Of a stretch of 64,000 nt of DNA, positions 42,471 through 50,984 are shown in pieces. Made by a program: the position numbers and the translations under genes. The notes beneath the pieces are model-generated. The model ran no database searches. It was given only the letters and a program-made list of their open reading frames with translations, and was not told the origin of the DNA. This DNA is from Kappaphycus alvarezii (Eukaryota > Rhodophyta > Florideophyceae > Gigartinales > Solieriaceae): NCBI GenBank assembly GCA_002205965.3, contig NADL03000512.1, positions 1,488,001 to 1,552,000 of the forward strand, in the 5' to 3' direction. Each line of letters opens with the position of its first letter. The first letter of the stretch is position 1.

Positions 42471-43774
42471 TGATAGGTATAAATCGGCGGGGGACTAGAT
42501 CCTCAGCAAAAATTACCCCAAGAAGGAGGTGTTGCAAGCGACAAAAGTGCCACCGTGGTATAGTTGAACGAACAATAAGGAGTGTATAGGGAAGACAGTT
42601 GAAAGGGCTACAAGCAAGTATGGAAGTGTCAGGGATTACCACCTATGCTTAGTGACTAGCGTAAAATAAATGCTTCTTGGTTCTGGAGTGAACTCTCAAC
42701 TTCCTACTACTCGGGACTTGACTTAAAGTAGTCTGCGAACTTGCTTGACCTCCACAAGAGGAAGCAGTTTACTCAGCTTATATAGACTTTCTGGCTAACC
42801 CTAAATTCTCAAAGAAACATACTAAGAACCATAAAATGCAACAAATGGAATCGTGTGAACGACAAAGACTAACAGGAGATACTATCAGAATAAATATCTA
42901 GAATATTTCCTTAATATCTTAGTCCTCTATATCAGAGCCAAAAAGTTCCCCCAAAATATCCATCCCACCCAGGCAGTCCACACAAATATCCGCGAACGGC
43001 CTAGAATTATCCATTGCCTCCTGTGAAATATCTAGATCACTGAGGACGCCCCCATCCGGTTCCAGAGTCAGGACCGCGTAGTCCATATTTTCTGGCTCCT
43101 TCCCCACTAATCCAGCACTTTCCATGTTTCCCTCCCCCTCATTCTCCTCATCCTCCTCTTCACTCCTCTCTTCATCTTCGTCAGAAGAGTCAGAGATCAC
43201 AATTACTCCCTCTGTCTCCCCTTCATTCTCCATGAGAGCCCCCCCACCGTTATACACTAGTGGTTCACACGGATCCACGCAGTCCTCCTCTTCTTCCTCC
43301 TCTTCCTCCTCTGCATCTTCTGCCTGCTCGAAGCAGTTACGGCGGACCCACTCCCGAACGCGTTCCCGGTCCAACCTTTTACAGTAATCATCGTAGTCAG
43401 TTGGGTCATTTTCCATCAGGGCCGAAGCATTGAGTGGATGACGGCCTCGGGATGACTTGGTGATGGTGAGGGAAGGGCGAATGTTGGTCATGTTAAGGGC
43501 CAAAAAAAGCGGTGGGCTGATGGGGTAGTTGATGGCGGGGGTTGCCCCAACGACGTCGATTTCGAACTTTAAATACTGCGACGTCTTCGAAAAGTAGGAC
43601 GACCTTGGACATGTACAGTAACGGCACCTATTAATGACACAGGGTCTTAAAACTAAAAATCAACCCATGATTTTGCGACACTCATCCAAATTAAAAATAT
43701 CTTCCAAATTCCGATACTGTATACAATTTTGGTCCTCTTCTAGATTTTTTCCGTGTGCAAATTTGCGCACGTCA
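42471..43774 (-). mobile_element. solo LTR, subfamily 2, with perfect target duplication
   Basis: Plus coordinates run from TGATAGGTATAAATCGGCGG to CGCACGTCA. GTCAC flanks it on both sides (42,466-42,470 and 43,775-43,779). Removing the LTR and one GTCAC restores the REL reading GTDIFDVTFVNPLASS. The LTR is 1,304 bp, minus-oriented, and contains an intact acidic ORF with a TATA-like TATTTAAAG upstream (43,568-43,576). Confidence 0.92.
42919..43503 (-). CDS. LTR-encoded acidic protein, subfamily 2, intact, with SIM-like motif
   Basis: 194 codons inside the solo LTR. Translation could start at 43,503 (MALN) or at 43,491 (MTNIRPS). The second start aligns with the other copies. Domains in order: a conserved N-terminal block (SLTITKSSRG, DPTDYDDYCKR, REWVRRNCFEQAE); an acidic tract of about ten Glu; CVDPCEPLVYNGGG; GVIVISDSSDEDEE, which fits the SUMO-interaction motif pattern of hydrophobic core then Ser/acidic cluster; a second acidic tract; and the conserved C-terminus LEPDGGVLSDLDIS, then FADICVDCLGGMD, then ILGELFGSD. 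The subfamily-1 protein lacks the SIM-like segment. Function is unknown; nuclear regulation is an inference. Confidence 0.7.
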   Translation of the reverse strand: MALNMTNIRPSLTITKSSRGRHPLNASALMENDPTDYDDYCKRLDRERVREWVRRNCFEQAEDAEEEEEEEEEDCVDPCEPLVYNGGGALMENEGETEGVIVISDSSDEDEERSEEEDEENEGEGNMESAGLVGKEPENMDYAVLTLEPDGGVLSDLDISQEAMDNSRPFADICVDCLGGMDILGELFGSDIED

Positions 43775-44105
43775 GTCACATTTGTCAACCCGCTCGCGTC
43801 ATCCAATAGGAGAATGTGAACCTTTAACCCGCTCACATCCCTCAACGCGGCAAAGGCTACAAATTATAAAGGATATGAATCCTTTATCGCGACCTCCTCG
43901 CAAAGCAGACTCATGCCCATCTCTACATCCACCCTCGGGGGTGCCACCCGGAGGCCCGCGCAGTGCTAACCGACGTGGCGCGGAACGTGTCTGTTAGGGC
44001 AATAGAGATTACGGGACGGTTCGAACGGTTTAAACCCAGAGGCATGGTGCAGCAGCAGTGAAGTGTAATACATTATGTCTGCTGACAGGCTTTGAGCCAG
44101 CCCTT
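43775..44105 (+). pseudogene. lineage-1 element, last third of a split copy
   Basis: Continues from the LTR as TFVNPLASSNRR. In other frames it then gives the distal REL segment (a PISTSTLGG-like stretch, DVARNVSVRAIEITGRFERF), ending in diverged sequence near 44,105. It is the 3' part of the element whose other parts are at 35.9-36.3 and 41.9-42.5 kb. Confidence 0.7.
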
Positions 44106-44189
44106 TAGGCGCACGAGTGACACTACCCATTATCCTGAACACGTTTAGCGTATACTCGGGGATAGCCGAGCCGCACCTTTCAAATATTA

Positions 44190-44550
44190 AAGAACCAAAT
44201 CGAACCACTTCTATCACGTGCAGTGGAGCCCGAGAAATGATGTCCATAGCCACCGATGACCTCAGAGCACAACTGATGCGCTGGTAGATGCGTGTGCGAA
44301 TCGCAGCCGCGGTGGTATGGTATCGGGCCGCAATGCGTGGTATGTACCCTTCAAAAAATCAGAATGTGTCCGGTGAAGGCGCACCAAATGAATCAAAGGC
44401 GACGGGTTGGAAGCGGGAACCCGGGTCGCGAGAGTTTTCCGAGGGAGCCGCTAGTCGGCGGGAGAGCCTGCGGTCGAGGTCGTGGACATTGCGTCGGTGG
44501 GTCTGAGCAGCGGCACTTGTAGTGTATTTCGTCGCATCTTCCATACATTA
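44190..44550 (-). pseudogene. lineage-3 REL fragment
   Basis: Minus frames read RRNVHDLDRRLSRRLAAPSE, GSRFQPVAFDSFGAPSPDTF and, after a frame change, AMDIISRAPLHVIEV. They match 46,330-46,640 (FQPLAFDSLGAPSPAS, AMAILSRAPLH). Only the distal half of the REL domain is present. CGCATCTTCCATACATTAAA just outside (44,532) is a terminal signature of the tail type at 3.4 kb. Confidence 0.65.
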
Positions 44551-45095
44551 AAATTACCCAAGCAGGCTAGTTCCTGTTCCAATCTCTACTCTTGGCGGAT
44601 GGCATCCAGATAAGGAAAACTGGCTTGGGTAGGACGATGGTGATAGCGAAATGTGGCAGTGGGCAAGGACGGATGGGAAATTGTGAGGCCTTCGAGGATG
44701 GTGGATCAAACTGGAGCACTGGGGGTCAAAGGTAGAACGTAGTGGAGCAGTGTGAGCCCTTTCTTTTGTGTGTTGAATTCTGTCTAAATGGTTAGCTATT
44801 GTAGAACTTAAGGTGGTACTTAAGTACCGAAAAGTTGGATATACACAAGCATTCGGGCTCGTCTCCAACTTGGGTCTTACATTGGTTCCACAGACAAGGT
44901 GAGCCTCCACGCAGTCATGATCTTGTCTACAAGCTAGTGAAACAAGTCTATTCAATCACAAAAACCAATAGAAAGCTAAGGTTGAGATATGTCTGGAGTA
45001 ATAAGCCGTAACCCCTTCTTATCAGAATGTTATTGCGCCAACATTAAACGTATCGAATGCTTGCATAGGATACATGCCACTAGAAGTGTACGGTT
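44551..45095. other. no recognisable gene
   Basis: A 133-codon minus frame (44,554-44,955) is open but resembles nothing. The plus strand begins with a short REL-like trace (LVPVPISTLGGWHPDK, about 44,568-44,615). Confidence 0.4.
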
Positions 45096-45169
45096 GTGAC
45101 CGTAAACGTCAGCAATAAGCTAGTTTGCCAGATTAAAACGGTAGCTAAAAACATTGAAACGGTAACTGA

Positions 45170-45420
45170 AAGCCCAAGTTTCATACCAGAGGCGTTTTCA
45201 GTGGTCACGGAGATTGCAAGAACCGTCGCCAGCCGCGCAATGGAACTGGTTGCGAAGGTTCGAGGCATTCTTCTACAACGACACTCGGCGTTAGTAGCAA
45301 CATCTAACGCTGCTTGTCTGCTGGCTGGCCCCCATCGACTTTCTGGTGGACTGCTGCTGGTGCTAGCATTCGACAGCAATGATTTCTATATTGCCTTGAC
45401 CATCAGTACATGTATTTATT
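45170..45420 (+). pseudogene. lineage-1 REL C-terminal fragment, copy a
   Basis: PEAFSVVTEIARTVASRAME, then KVRGILLQRHSALVATSNAACLLAG. Translated tail residues FDSNDFYIALT follow. It matches the C-terminus at 18.9 kb. The tail is of a third type, shared with copy b at 45.69 kb. Confidence 0.65.
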
Positions 45421-45689
45421 ATGACATGCAGATTTGCAACTCCAAATGGTTCCAGCCAATCCATACATCTCATTAATGACACCCCCCTTTTTCCCCAAAT
45501 AACCCAAGATTCCCCTGTACCCGAAAGGTTAATGGTACACCTTTGCCCCTACAGGGTAACCAGTTGCCCATACATGCTGAGTAGGTATCAGCGAGTATAT
45601 CTGTTACAGCAAAAGAAACTCCCGTCCTTCCCTTTAAGCTTCACCAGTTTTCAGTTCACCAAAATCCCGCAGTAGACACGCCCCTTATT

Positions 45690-45905
45690 CTTCTGCAGCC
45701 ACACTCGGCGTTGGCAGTAGCCTCAAACGCGGCTTGTCTTCTGACTGGCCTCCCATCGACATTCTATTTTTTTTACTGTAGATTGTTGATCGCGTTAGCT
45801 TTCTACAGCAATGAATTTTACATTGCCTTGACAGCCACTCTGCTGCTATTAGCCAACATATCCACTACAGCAATTGAACTCCCCTTTCCCTCCTACAATA
45901 TTTTC
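45690..45905 (+). pseudogene. lineage-1 REL C-terminal fragment, copy b, with tail
   Basis: LLQPHSALAVASNAACLLTG, then LPSTFY. The tail contains FYSNEFYIALTATLLLLA and ends near CAGCAATTGAACTCCCC. Together with copy a it forms a near-tandem pair of the same element end. Confidence 0.65.
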
Positions 45906-45956
45906 CCCTCAAGAATATTCTCAACCCCTTAGGAAACAACTGGCCTCTTTTTAGGA

Positions 45957-46003
45957 AAGATCGAATATATCTTCCAAAAGAAAAAACACCCTAAACTTTC
46001 CTC
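45957..46003 (+). mobile_element. short non-LTR tail insertion
   Basis: AGATCGAATATATCTTCC to CACCCTAAAC then TTTCC. Flanking CCTCTTTTTAGGAAA and CCTCTTTAGGAAAA are nearly identical, which suggests a 12-14 bp target duplication with a T-run difference. Confidence 0.6.
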
Positions 46004-46012
46004 TTTAGGAAA

Positions 46013-46642
46013 ATGGTTATCTGCGGGGACCACTTGCTGAACTGTCGTTCCAGCTTTGAACTCAGTTCTCGTCATAACCAGGTGACCCTCGCGGGACATG
46101 ACCTTGGGCCGACCGACGTCCATGCGGGCCTGGACTGCCAATACGAAGTCCCGCTCCTTGTCCCGGGAACGAATATCTGCCCTGCGGACATTCTCATACA
46201 ACCCCCCCTGCCCACAGGCCAACAGGTCCGCCTCATAGCCTGCGACCTAATCGTTGTCTCGCCGTTCAAACAAGGCGTGCGCACAAGGGCTACACAAATG
46301 GCCGGCGGCGCCGCCGACATTGCCCACCGAGACAAAGTCAAAGACCTGGGGCGCAAACTGGTACGCCGCATCCCGCACCCTTCGCACAACACCCTCCAGG
46401 AACCGAACTTCAAGTTTCAGCCCCTGGCTTTCGACTCCTTGGGTGCCCCATCCCCCGCCTCTATTTTGTTCCTCGAAGACTTCATCCCGCACATTGCAGA
46501 GAAGTTCAATACAACCACAGCAGTGATCCGCAGACGTATTTATCAGCGCATTAGTTGCACACTGTGGTCTTCTGTTGCAATGGCGATTCTATCGCGAGCC
46601 CCACTGCACGTGCCTGACGTGGAACATCCGGTTAGTTCTTAG
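46013..46642 (+). pseudogene. lineage-3 REL domain with zinc-cluster exit, intact frame
   Basis: 209 codons, the longest uninterrupted REL reading here. It begins CGDHLLNC then SRHNQVTLAGHD (Cys/His exit of the zinc cluster). It continues NICPADILIQPPL, then VRLIACDLIVVSPF. GGAADIAHRDKVKDL, FQPLAFDSLGAPSP and IYQRISCTLWSSVAMAILSR follow. Asp in PAD and CDLIV, Lys in DKVKD and the F-x-P-x-x-x-D-x-x-G block fit a restriction-endonuclease-like fold. The RT is missing upstream, so it is a 5'-truncated copy. The ATG is probably fortuitous. Confidence 0.7.
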
Positions 46643-46738
46643 CCGTATAGTCAGTCCTGCAGTGTACACGATAGATACTCAATGAAGTAAAGTTTCTCTT
46701 ATTCATTGAGCCTCGATTACACTGCAAAACACGGAAAA

Positions 46739-47130
46739 GGCCGGATATCAGGGCGGTAGGAGCGGCCGCCGGCACGGACTGCTTTGACTTAACCTTCGCC
46801 AACCCTCATGCCTCCTCCTTTGCCAAAGCGAAGAGGTTCAACCCACTCACAAGCCTCAAAGCAGCCCATGCGGAAGAGAAGCGGAAATACCAAGGATTTA
46901 TAGCTGAATTACTGGGGAAAATTAGGATAGCTCCTGTCCCCATCTCAACGCTCAGAGGCTGGCATCCGGCAGCGTTCGCCGTCGTCAAGAAACTTGTGAG
47001 GACTGTCGCCAGTCGTGCAATGGAACAGGTTTCAACGGTGCAATGTTTTCTCTTACAGCAACACTCCCCGTTGGCAGTAACCGCCAATTCGGCTTGTTTG
47101 CATGCTGGCCTCCCCTCTACTTGCTGGTAG
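46739..47130 (+). pseudogene. lineage-1 REL domain, uninterrupted frame, no start codon
   Basis: One frame runs from RPDIRAVGAAAGTDCFDLTF through ANPHASSFAKAKRFNPL, AEEKRKYQGFIAELLG, VPISTLRGWHPAAFAVV and FLLQQHSPLAV to CLHAGLPSTCW and the stop at 47,128-47,130. It is the best preserved lineage-1 REL domain in the window, with candidate catalytic D (FDLT), E/K (EEKRKY) and the PISTL block. It is 5'-truncated and so only a relic. Confidence 0.7.
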
Positions 47131-47245
47131 GTTGAAGTGCCATCATCGCCTGCCGCAACATTTCATGTACATACACACTACCAAAGAAGTTGACTGGGTA
47201 TAAGGCAGCTTATCCGTTACTGTAAATTGACCCCCCGTCTTTCCC
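47131..47245 (+). repeat. 3' tail of the lineage-1 element
   Basis: Directly follows the REL stop. CATCATCGCCTGCCGCAACA, GTTGACTGGGTATAAGGCAG and GTTACTGTAAATTGACCCCC mark the tail type found reversed at 0.64, 22.44, 24.79 and 35.69 kb and forward at 63.77 kb. Confidence 0.75.
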
Positions 47246-47254
47246 CTTTGGGAA

Positions 47255-48282
47255 ATGGCCTTACTTTCCAAATATCAAACTACCCAAACTTTTCCCCCCG
47301 AAGAATTTTGTGTACAACAGCCGATCCGTCTGATGGAAGGAAGAAAAATTAAATATCAGACTTCCATGCTGCGACTTGAATTGCACCTTGGCATTCATGA
47401 AAGCAAGGAATTCTTTGTTGTACCCGAATACCCTGGTAATTCAAGAAAACAGAGCTTATTCGACTTGCTGTACACCTGTTACAGTCAGATCACAGAAAAG
47501 ATCTCCAACACTTAAATGTAACCTCCATGCCTCCTCTAGTAGAGCGTTTGGTATCATTTCAAATAATTTATTCGTACTCCATTTTCCAATGGGGGGAGTT
47601 GCGGTAGTTCAGTATTTGGATAGTAGGATCACTCCCTAAAGGGGAGAAATGGGGAGTTCACTTACTGCAACCTATTTTCAATGATTGAAACACCCCAATT
47701 TTCCCCGCTTTCTGCAACAGATATGCTCGCTGGAATCGACTCAACTCGTATTTCCTAAAGTGAGGCCAGTTGCTCAGTAGACTTATCGGACGACATCAAA
47801 GGCTTTTCTTGATATTGAATGAGTAAATATCACCATCTTTTGAGTTCGCCTCTATTCTAGCAACATTAACATATTCTCTGTAACCATACTAGACGAGTTT
47901 GTGTGTTAGGGAACCCTTCAAGTGTAAAAACGGAGGAAGCTCCCAACGTTCTCTTTCACCCAAAGCAGATAGTTTATATTGGTACCCAGTAAACAGGTGA
48001 ATAATGTTTTACTTATTTCTCATTTTGAGTGTTCACTGACTTCTATGACACTGTAGATGTAGGTCAATGGTACGACGGGCACAGATGGCACACCATTCTT
48101 GCAGCACGTAGGGAGGAGAAGTCAATTTTTTAATTTTCGGTGTATGCATTGGGCTTTTGGATCATGAAACACAACGAAAGCAAATACTTGTAAGATCTGT
48201 CCCATTTCTTCTCGGGATCAACAATCGATTTGCAATTAGCCGTCCCAGTTGACTTGGTTTCAGTTCTCCTTTCCTTGTCTCC
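47255..48282. other. mostly featureless; isolated tail motifs
   Basis: Terminal signatures lie at 47,270-47,300 (ACTACCCAAACTTTTCCCC) and 47,676-47,708 (ATTGAAACACCCCAATTTTC, then CCC). An 86-codon frame (47,255-47,515) is not recognised. The rest is AT-rich. Confidence 0.4.
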
Positions 48283-48358
48283 AAACTCCGTTTAGATTCC
48301 CCCTGATAGAAGTGTGAGACCACGAATTAAAATACCCCATCATTCCCCCAGTTGCAGT
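48283..48358 (-). repeat. dispersed ~70-bp repeat, reversed
   Basis: Plus-strand CCAAACTCCGTTTAGATTCC, then GAAGTGTGAGACCACGAATT, then ACCCCATCATTCCCCC. It is the reverse complement of the repeat at 20,340 and 61,965. Confidence 0.6.
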
Positions 48359-48359
48359 A

Positions 48360-49025
48360 TATGAGCCCCTCCTGTTTCCCCTCAATTCGAATTAGTGATG
48401 TGGATAAGGTGAATTGATTTGGTTCTTTAATTTTTGAAAAGTGCGGTTCGGCTATCCCCCCTGGATAAGGTGATTATTACGAGAGCTGACGAGAGTGTGG
48501 AAATCTTTTACAAGCGAGAGTTGGGCAAATATATATATCATCTGTATTGAATTAATTTTGGAACATGGGGTTATGTCTCGTAGTTATCCCTACATACATG
48601 CTACATATGTACATCTTTATTTTACAGTATTTTGACGAATACATATTTAAAAGCACTGACTACCATCAAAAATAGTGAAAATGCCCAAAGCAACATCCAT
48701 GTTGGTTGGCTTCCAGTCGGTTCTTTGGGTAGTTCAAAGCGTATTGCTTTTTTGATTTTAAGACACAATAAGCTCCGCCCTTGAGATCTTCATTCATTGC
48801 TTATCTTGAATGTGCACCGACTGACTGAGTAAGGTAGTATTATGATTCATACAACATGTCTCAAAGGGTGTTTTTCCATAGGTTGCGAAGTTGCTAAGTA
48901 TTCCTCGTCATCAATCTAGAAGCAATTTGATGTAAATCATTTGATCGAATATATTTCCGGATATGAACACCAGAAAAATTTGAGGCGAGATTGCCCAGTC
49001 TAATTCCACCATATTTTATAAAAAA
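48360..49025. other. AT-rich sequence without recognisable features
   Basis: No frame of note and no repeat was recognised. Confidence 0.4.
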
Positions 49026-49092
49026 CGGGGAAAACAGGGGTTCGTTTACTGTGAATTTCTAATGGGGGGAATTGTGCGGGCGTTTTAATGTC
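49026..49092 (-). repeat. non-LTR tail motifs, reversed
   Basis: GGGGTTCGTTTACTGTGAAT is followed at once by GGGGGGAATTGTGCGGGCG and TTTTAATG, two tail ends in the same orientation. Confidence 0.45.
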
Positions 49093-49135
49093 TTAGAGGG
49101 TTAATGGTGATTGAAAGTCCAATTTGCCAGCAAAG

Positions 49136-49365
49136 TTACCGGATATCTTGTATGAAGCAAAGTGCTTTGAGCATTCCACGAGATATGCCTGCCCCGTACT
49201 CATCCTTCTCCCCACCGACTTCTAACCCCTCCAGATCGTCAACGACATCACCGACGTCGTCGCATTCTGAAGAGCTGAGATCAGACCAGTCCGTCAGTCC
49301 ATCCAGCGAGTAGGCACCCACAAATGGTAACCAGTAATCCTCTAAGATATCCCGGGCCTCAACCG
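49136..49365 (-). other. acidic reading frame cut by the Ty3 insertion
   Basis: The minus frame reads EARDILEDYWLPFVGAYSLD, GLTDWSDLSSSECDDVGDVV, then DDLEGLEVGG. It looks coding-like and is unlike the transposon shadows. Its upstream side is interrupted by the 9.15-kb element inserted at 49,366. Beyond the element (58,523 on) the sequence is a non-LTR tail rather than more of this frame. The origin is unknown; the end of another element's protein or a host-gene fragment are both possible. Confidence 0.3.
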
Positions 49366-50896
49366 TGTAATACAAAAAATGGTCCTCCCCTCATTTAATA
49401 CAGGAAATGGTCCTCCCTTCACGTAATACAGGAAATGGTCCTCCCTTCACGTAAGACAGGAAATGGTACTTCCCTCGTGTAATCCAGCAACCTACAACGA
49501 TCCCGCCCCTAACTTCTCCAACCGTCATTTCCAAATTTACTTCCATTTTATCTAGATATTTTTATACTGTATTTAACCCTCTGAATCGACCCCGAATCAA
49601 GTCCCTTTTCCCTTTTAGCTTACCTCCTCCTCCAAATTCGCCTTTTTTTGAGAAGAAGGGCGCAAATGCACTATTGCAAAATCCCTTGCAGATTTATTTT
49701 ACCTATTCCTAATCTATAGAACCTGCCCCGGGAGCCTATTTAAACCCCTTTATTCTAAGTTCCAAATGCCCCCGATCATTTTACTCATCACCCCTCTCCC
49801 CCCACACACCCAAAGCACCCCATTGCCTCCTGTTCCCCAACTTCTATCACAATGAGCAACCTTCGCCCCTCTGTCCCTATTTCCAAAAACCGCCCTTCCC
49901 GTTCCATCAATGGCCTTCGTCTCGCCGCCTACGGGCCAACCGATGCCGACGACTACATCCGGCGGCAAACAAAGAAGCAAATCATCGAGTTCGTGCGCCG
50001 CCTCTTCATAGAAGAAGAAGCGAGGGAGGTAAGTCCGGGAGAGGCTGAGAAGGTCGAGGAGGAGAGCGGGGAGTCCTTCGAGGAATGGTTAGCCCCTGAG
50101 CTAGTGTACGAGGATCAGGGATGAGGATGAGGAGGATGAGGATGAGGAAGAGGATGAGGAAGATGAGGAGGATGAGGAGGATGAGGATGAGGAGAAGAGG
50201 ATGAGGAGGAGGAGGAGGAGGAGGATGAGGCAACAGGGGGCATGGAAAGTGTTGGACCGGTGGGGCCTGGAATAGAGAGTATGGATCAAGTTGTGCCCAC
50301 GATGGAACCGGATGGAGATATCTTTAGTAGTCTAGATATCTCCCAGGGGGAAATAGAGAGTTGTGAGCCATTCGCAGATATTTGTGGGGACTGCTTGGAC
50401 AGCATGGATATTTTAGAGGAGTTGTTTGGATCTGATTTAGAGAATGGGAAATAAGAGGACCAAATTAATTGTTAGTTTCTTAAGTATCTTTTGCTTAGAG
50501 TATATTGTCCACACAAAGTATTTTTATGCATTTCTTAGTATCTTCTGTAGTTTTGTTCGGACTTTAGGGGTAGCCAAAAGTCTATATAAGCTGAGTAAAC
50601 TGCTTCCTCATGGAGAGGTCAAGCAAGTTGGCAGACAACTTCAAGCCAAGTCCCGAGTAGTAGGAAGTTGAGAGTCAACTTCAGACCCAAGAAAACTTTT
50701 TCTTACGCTGGTCGCAGAGCGTCAGTGGTAGACCCTGCCCCTTTTATACTTGCTTGTAGCTTCCTCAACTCTCTTCTATATACACTCCCTTTTGTTCGTT
50801 CAACAATACCACGGCAGCACTTTTGTCGCTCGCAACACCTCCTTCTCAGGGTAATTGGTTCTGAGGATCTCTTCCCCCGCCGATTTACCCCTATCA
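49366..50896 (+). repeat. 5' LTR of the Ty3 element
   Basis: 1,531 bp. Contains TATA-like CCTATTTAAACC (49,735-49,746), the acidic ORF and a second TATA, TCTATATAAGC (50,581-50,591). Confidence 0.93.
49852..50454 (+). pseudogene. LTR-encoded acidic protein, frameshifted copy in the 5' LTR
   Basis: The frame is open from the ATG at 49,852 but shifts inside the GAG/GAT repeat tract, ending in a stop at 50,122-50,124. The conserved C-terminus (MESVGPVGPGIESM to LFGSDLENGK) lies in another frame at 50,242-50,454. The 3' LTR copy is intact, so the change followed insertion or arose by slippage in the repeat. The N-terminal 60 residues are identical in content to the 3' copy. Confidence 0.8.
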
Positions 50897-50898
50897 TT

Positions 50899-50916
50899 TG
50901 GTACTCTTGTGGAGGG
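50899..50916 (+). promoter_or_regulatory. candidate primer-binding site
   Basis: TGGTACTCTTGTGGAGGG begins two bases after the LTR, where a sequence complementary to a tRNA 3' end (…CCA) is expected. I could not match it to a particular tRNA. Confidence 0.4.
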
Positions 50917-50984
50917 GGTTGCACCCGAGGTATTCGAGTTGAGCAGTAGTAAGGAACACTTCGGGGGATTTCTTTTCTGTAATC

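Noticed and set aside
43124-43387. Serine-rich plus-strand frame (and 15,174-15,566)
   Set aside because: Antisense of the acidic LTR protein in the minus-oriented solo LTRs.
47255-47515. 86-codon plus frame as a gene
   Set aside because: No recognisable domain, starts inside a tail motif, and is surrounded by transposon debris.
50899-50916. Assignment of the primer tRNA for the Ty3 element
   Set aside because: The TGG start and position fit, but I could not match the rest to a tRNA 3' end with confidence.
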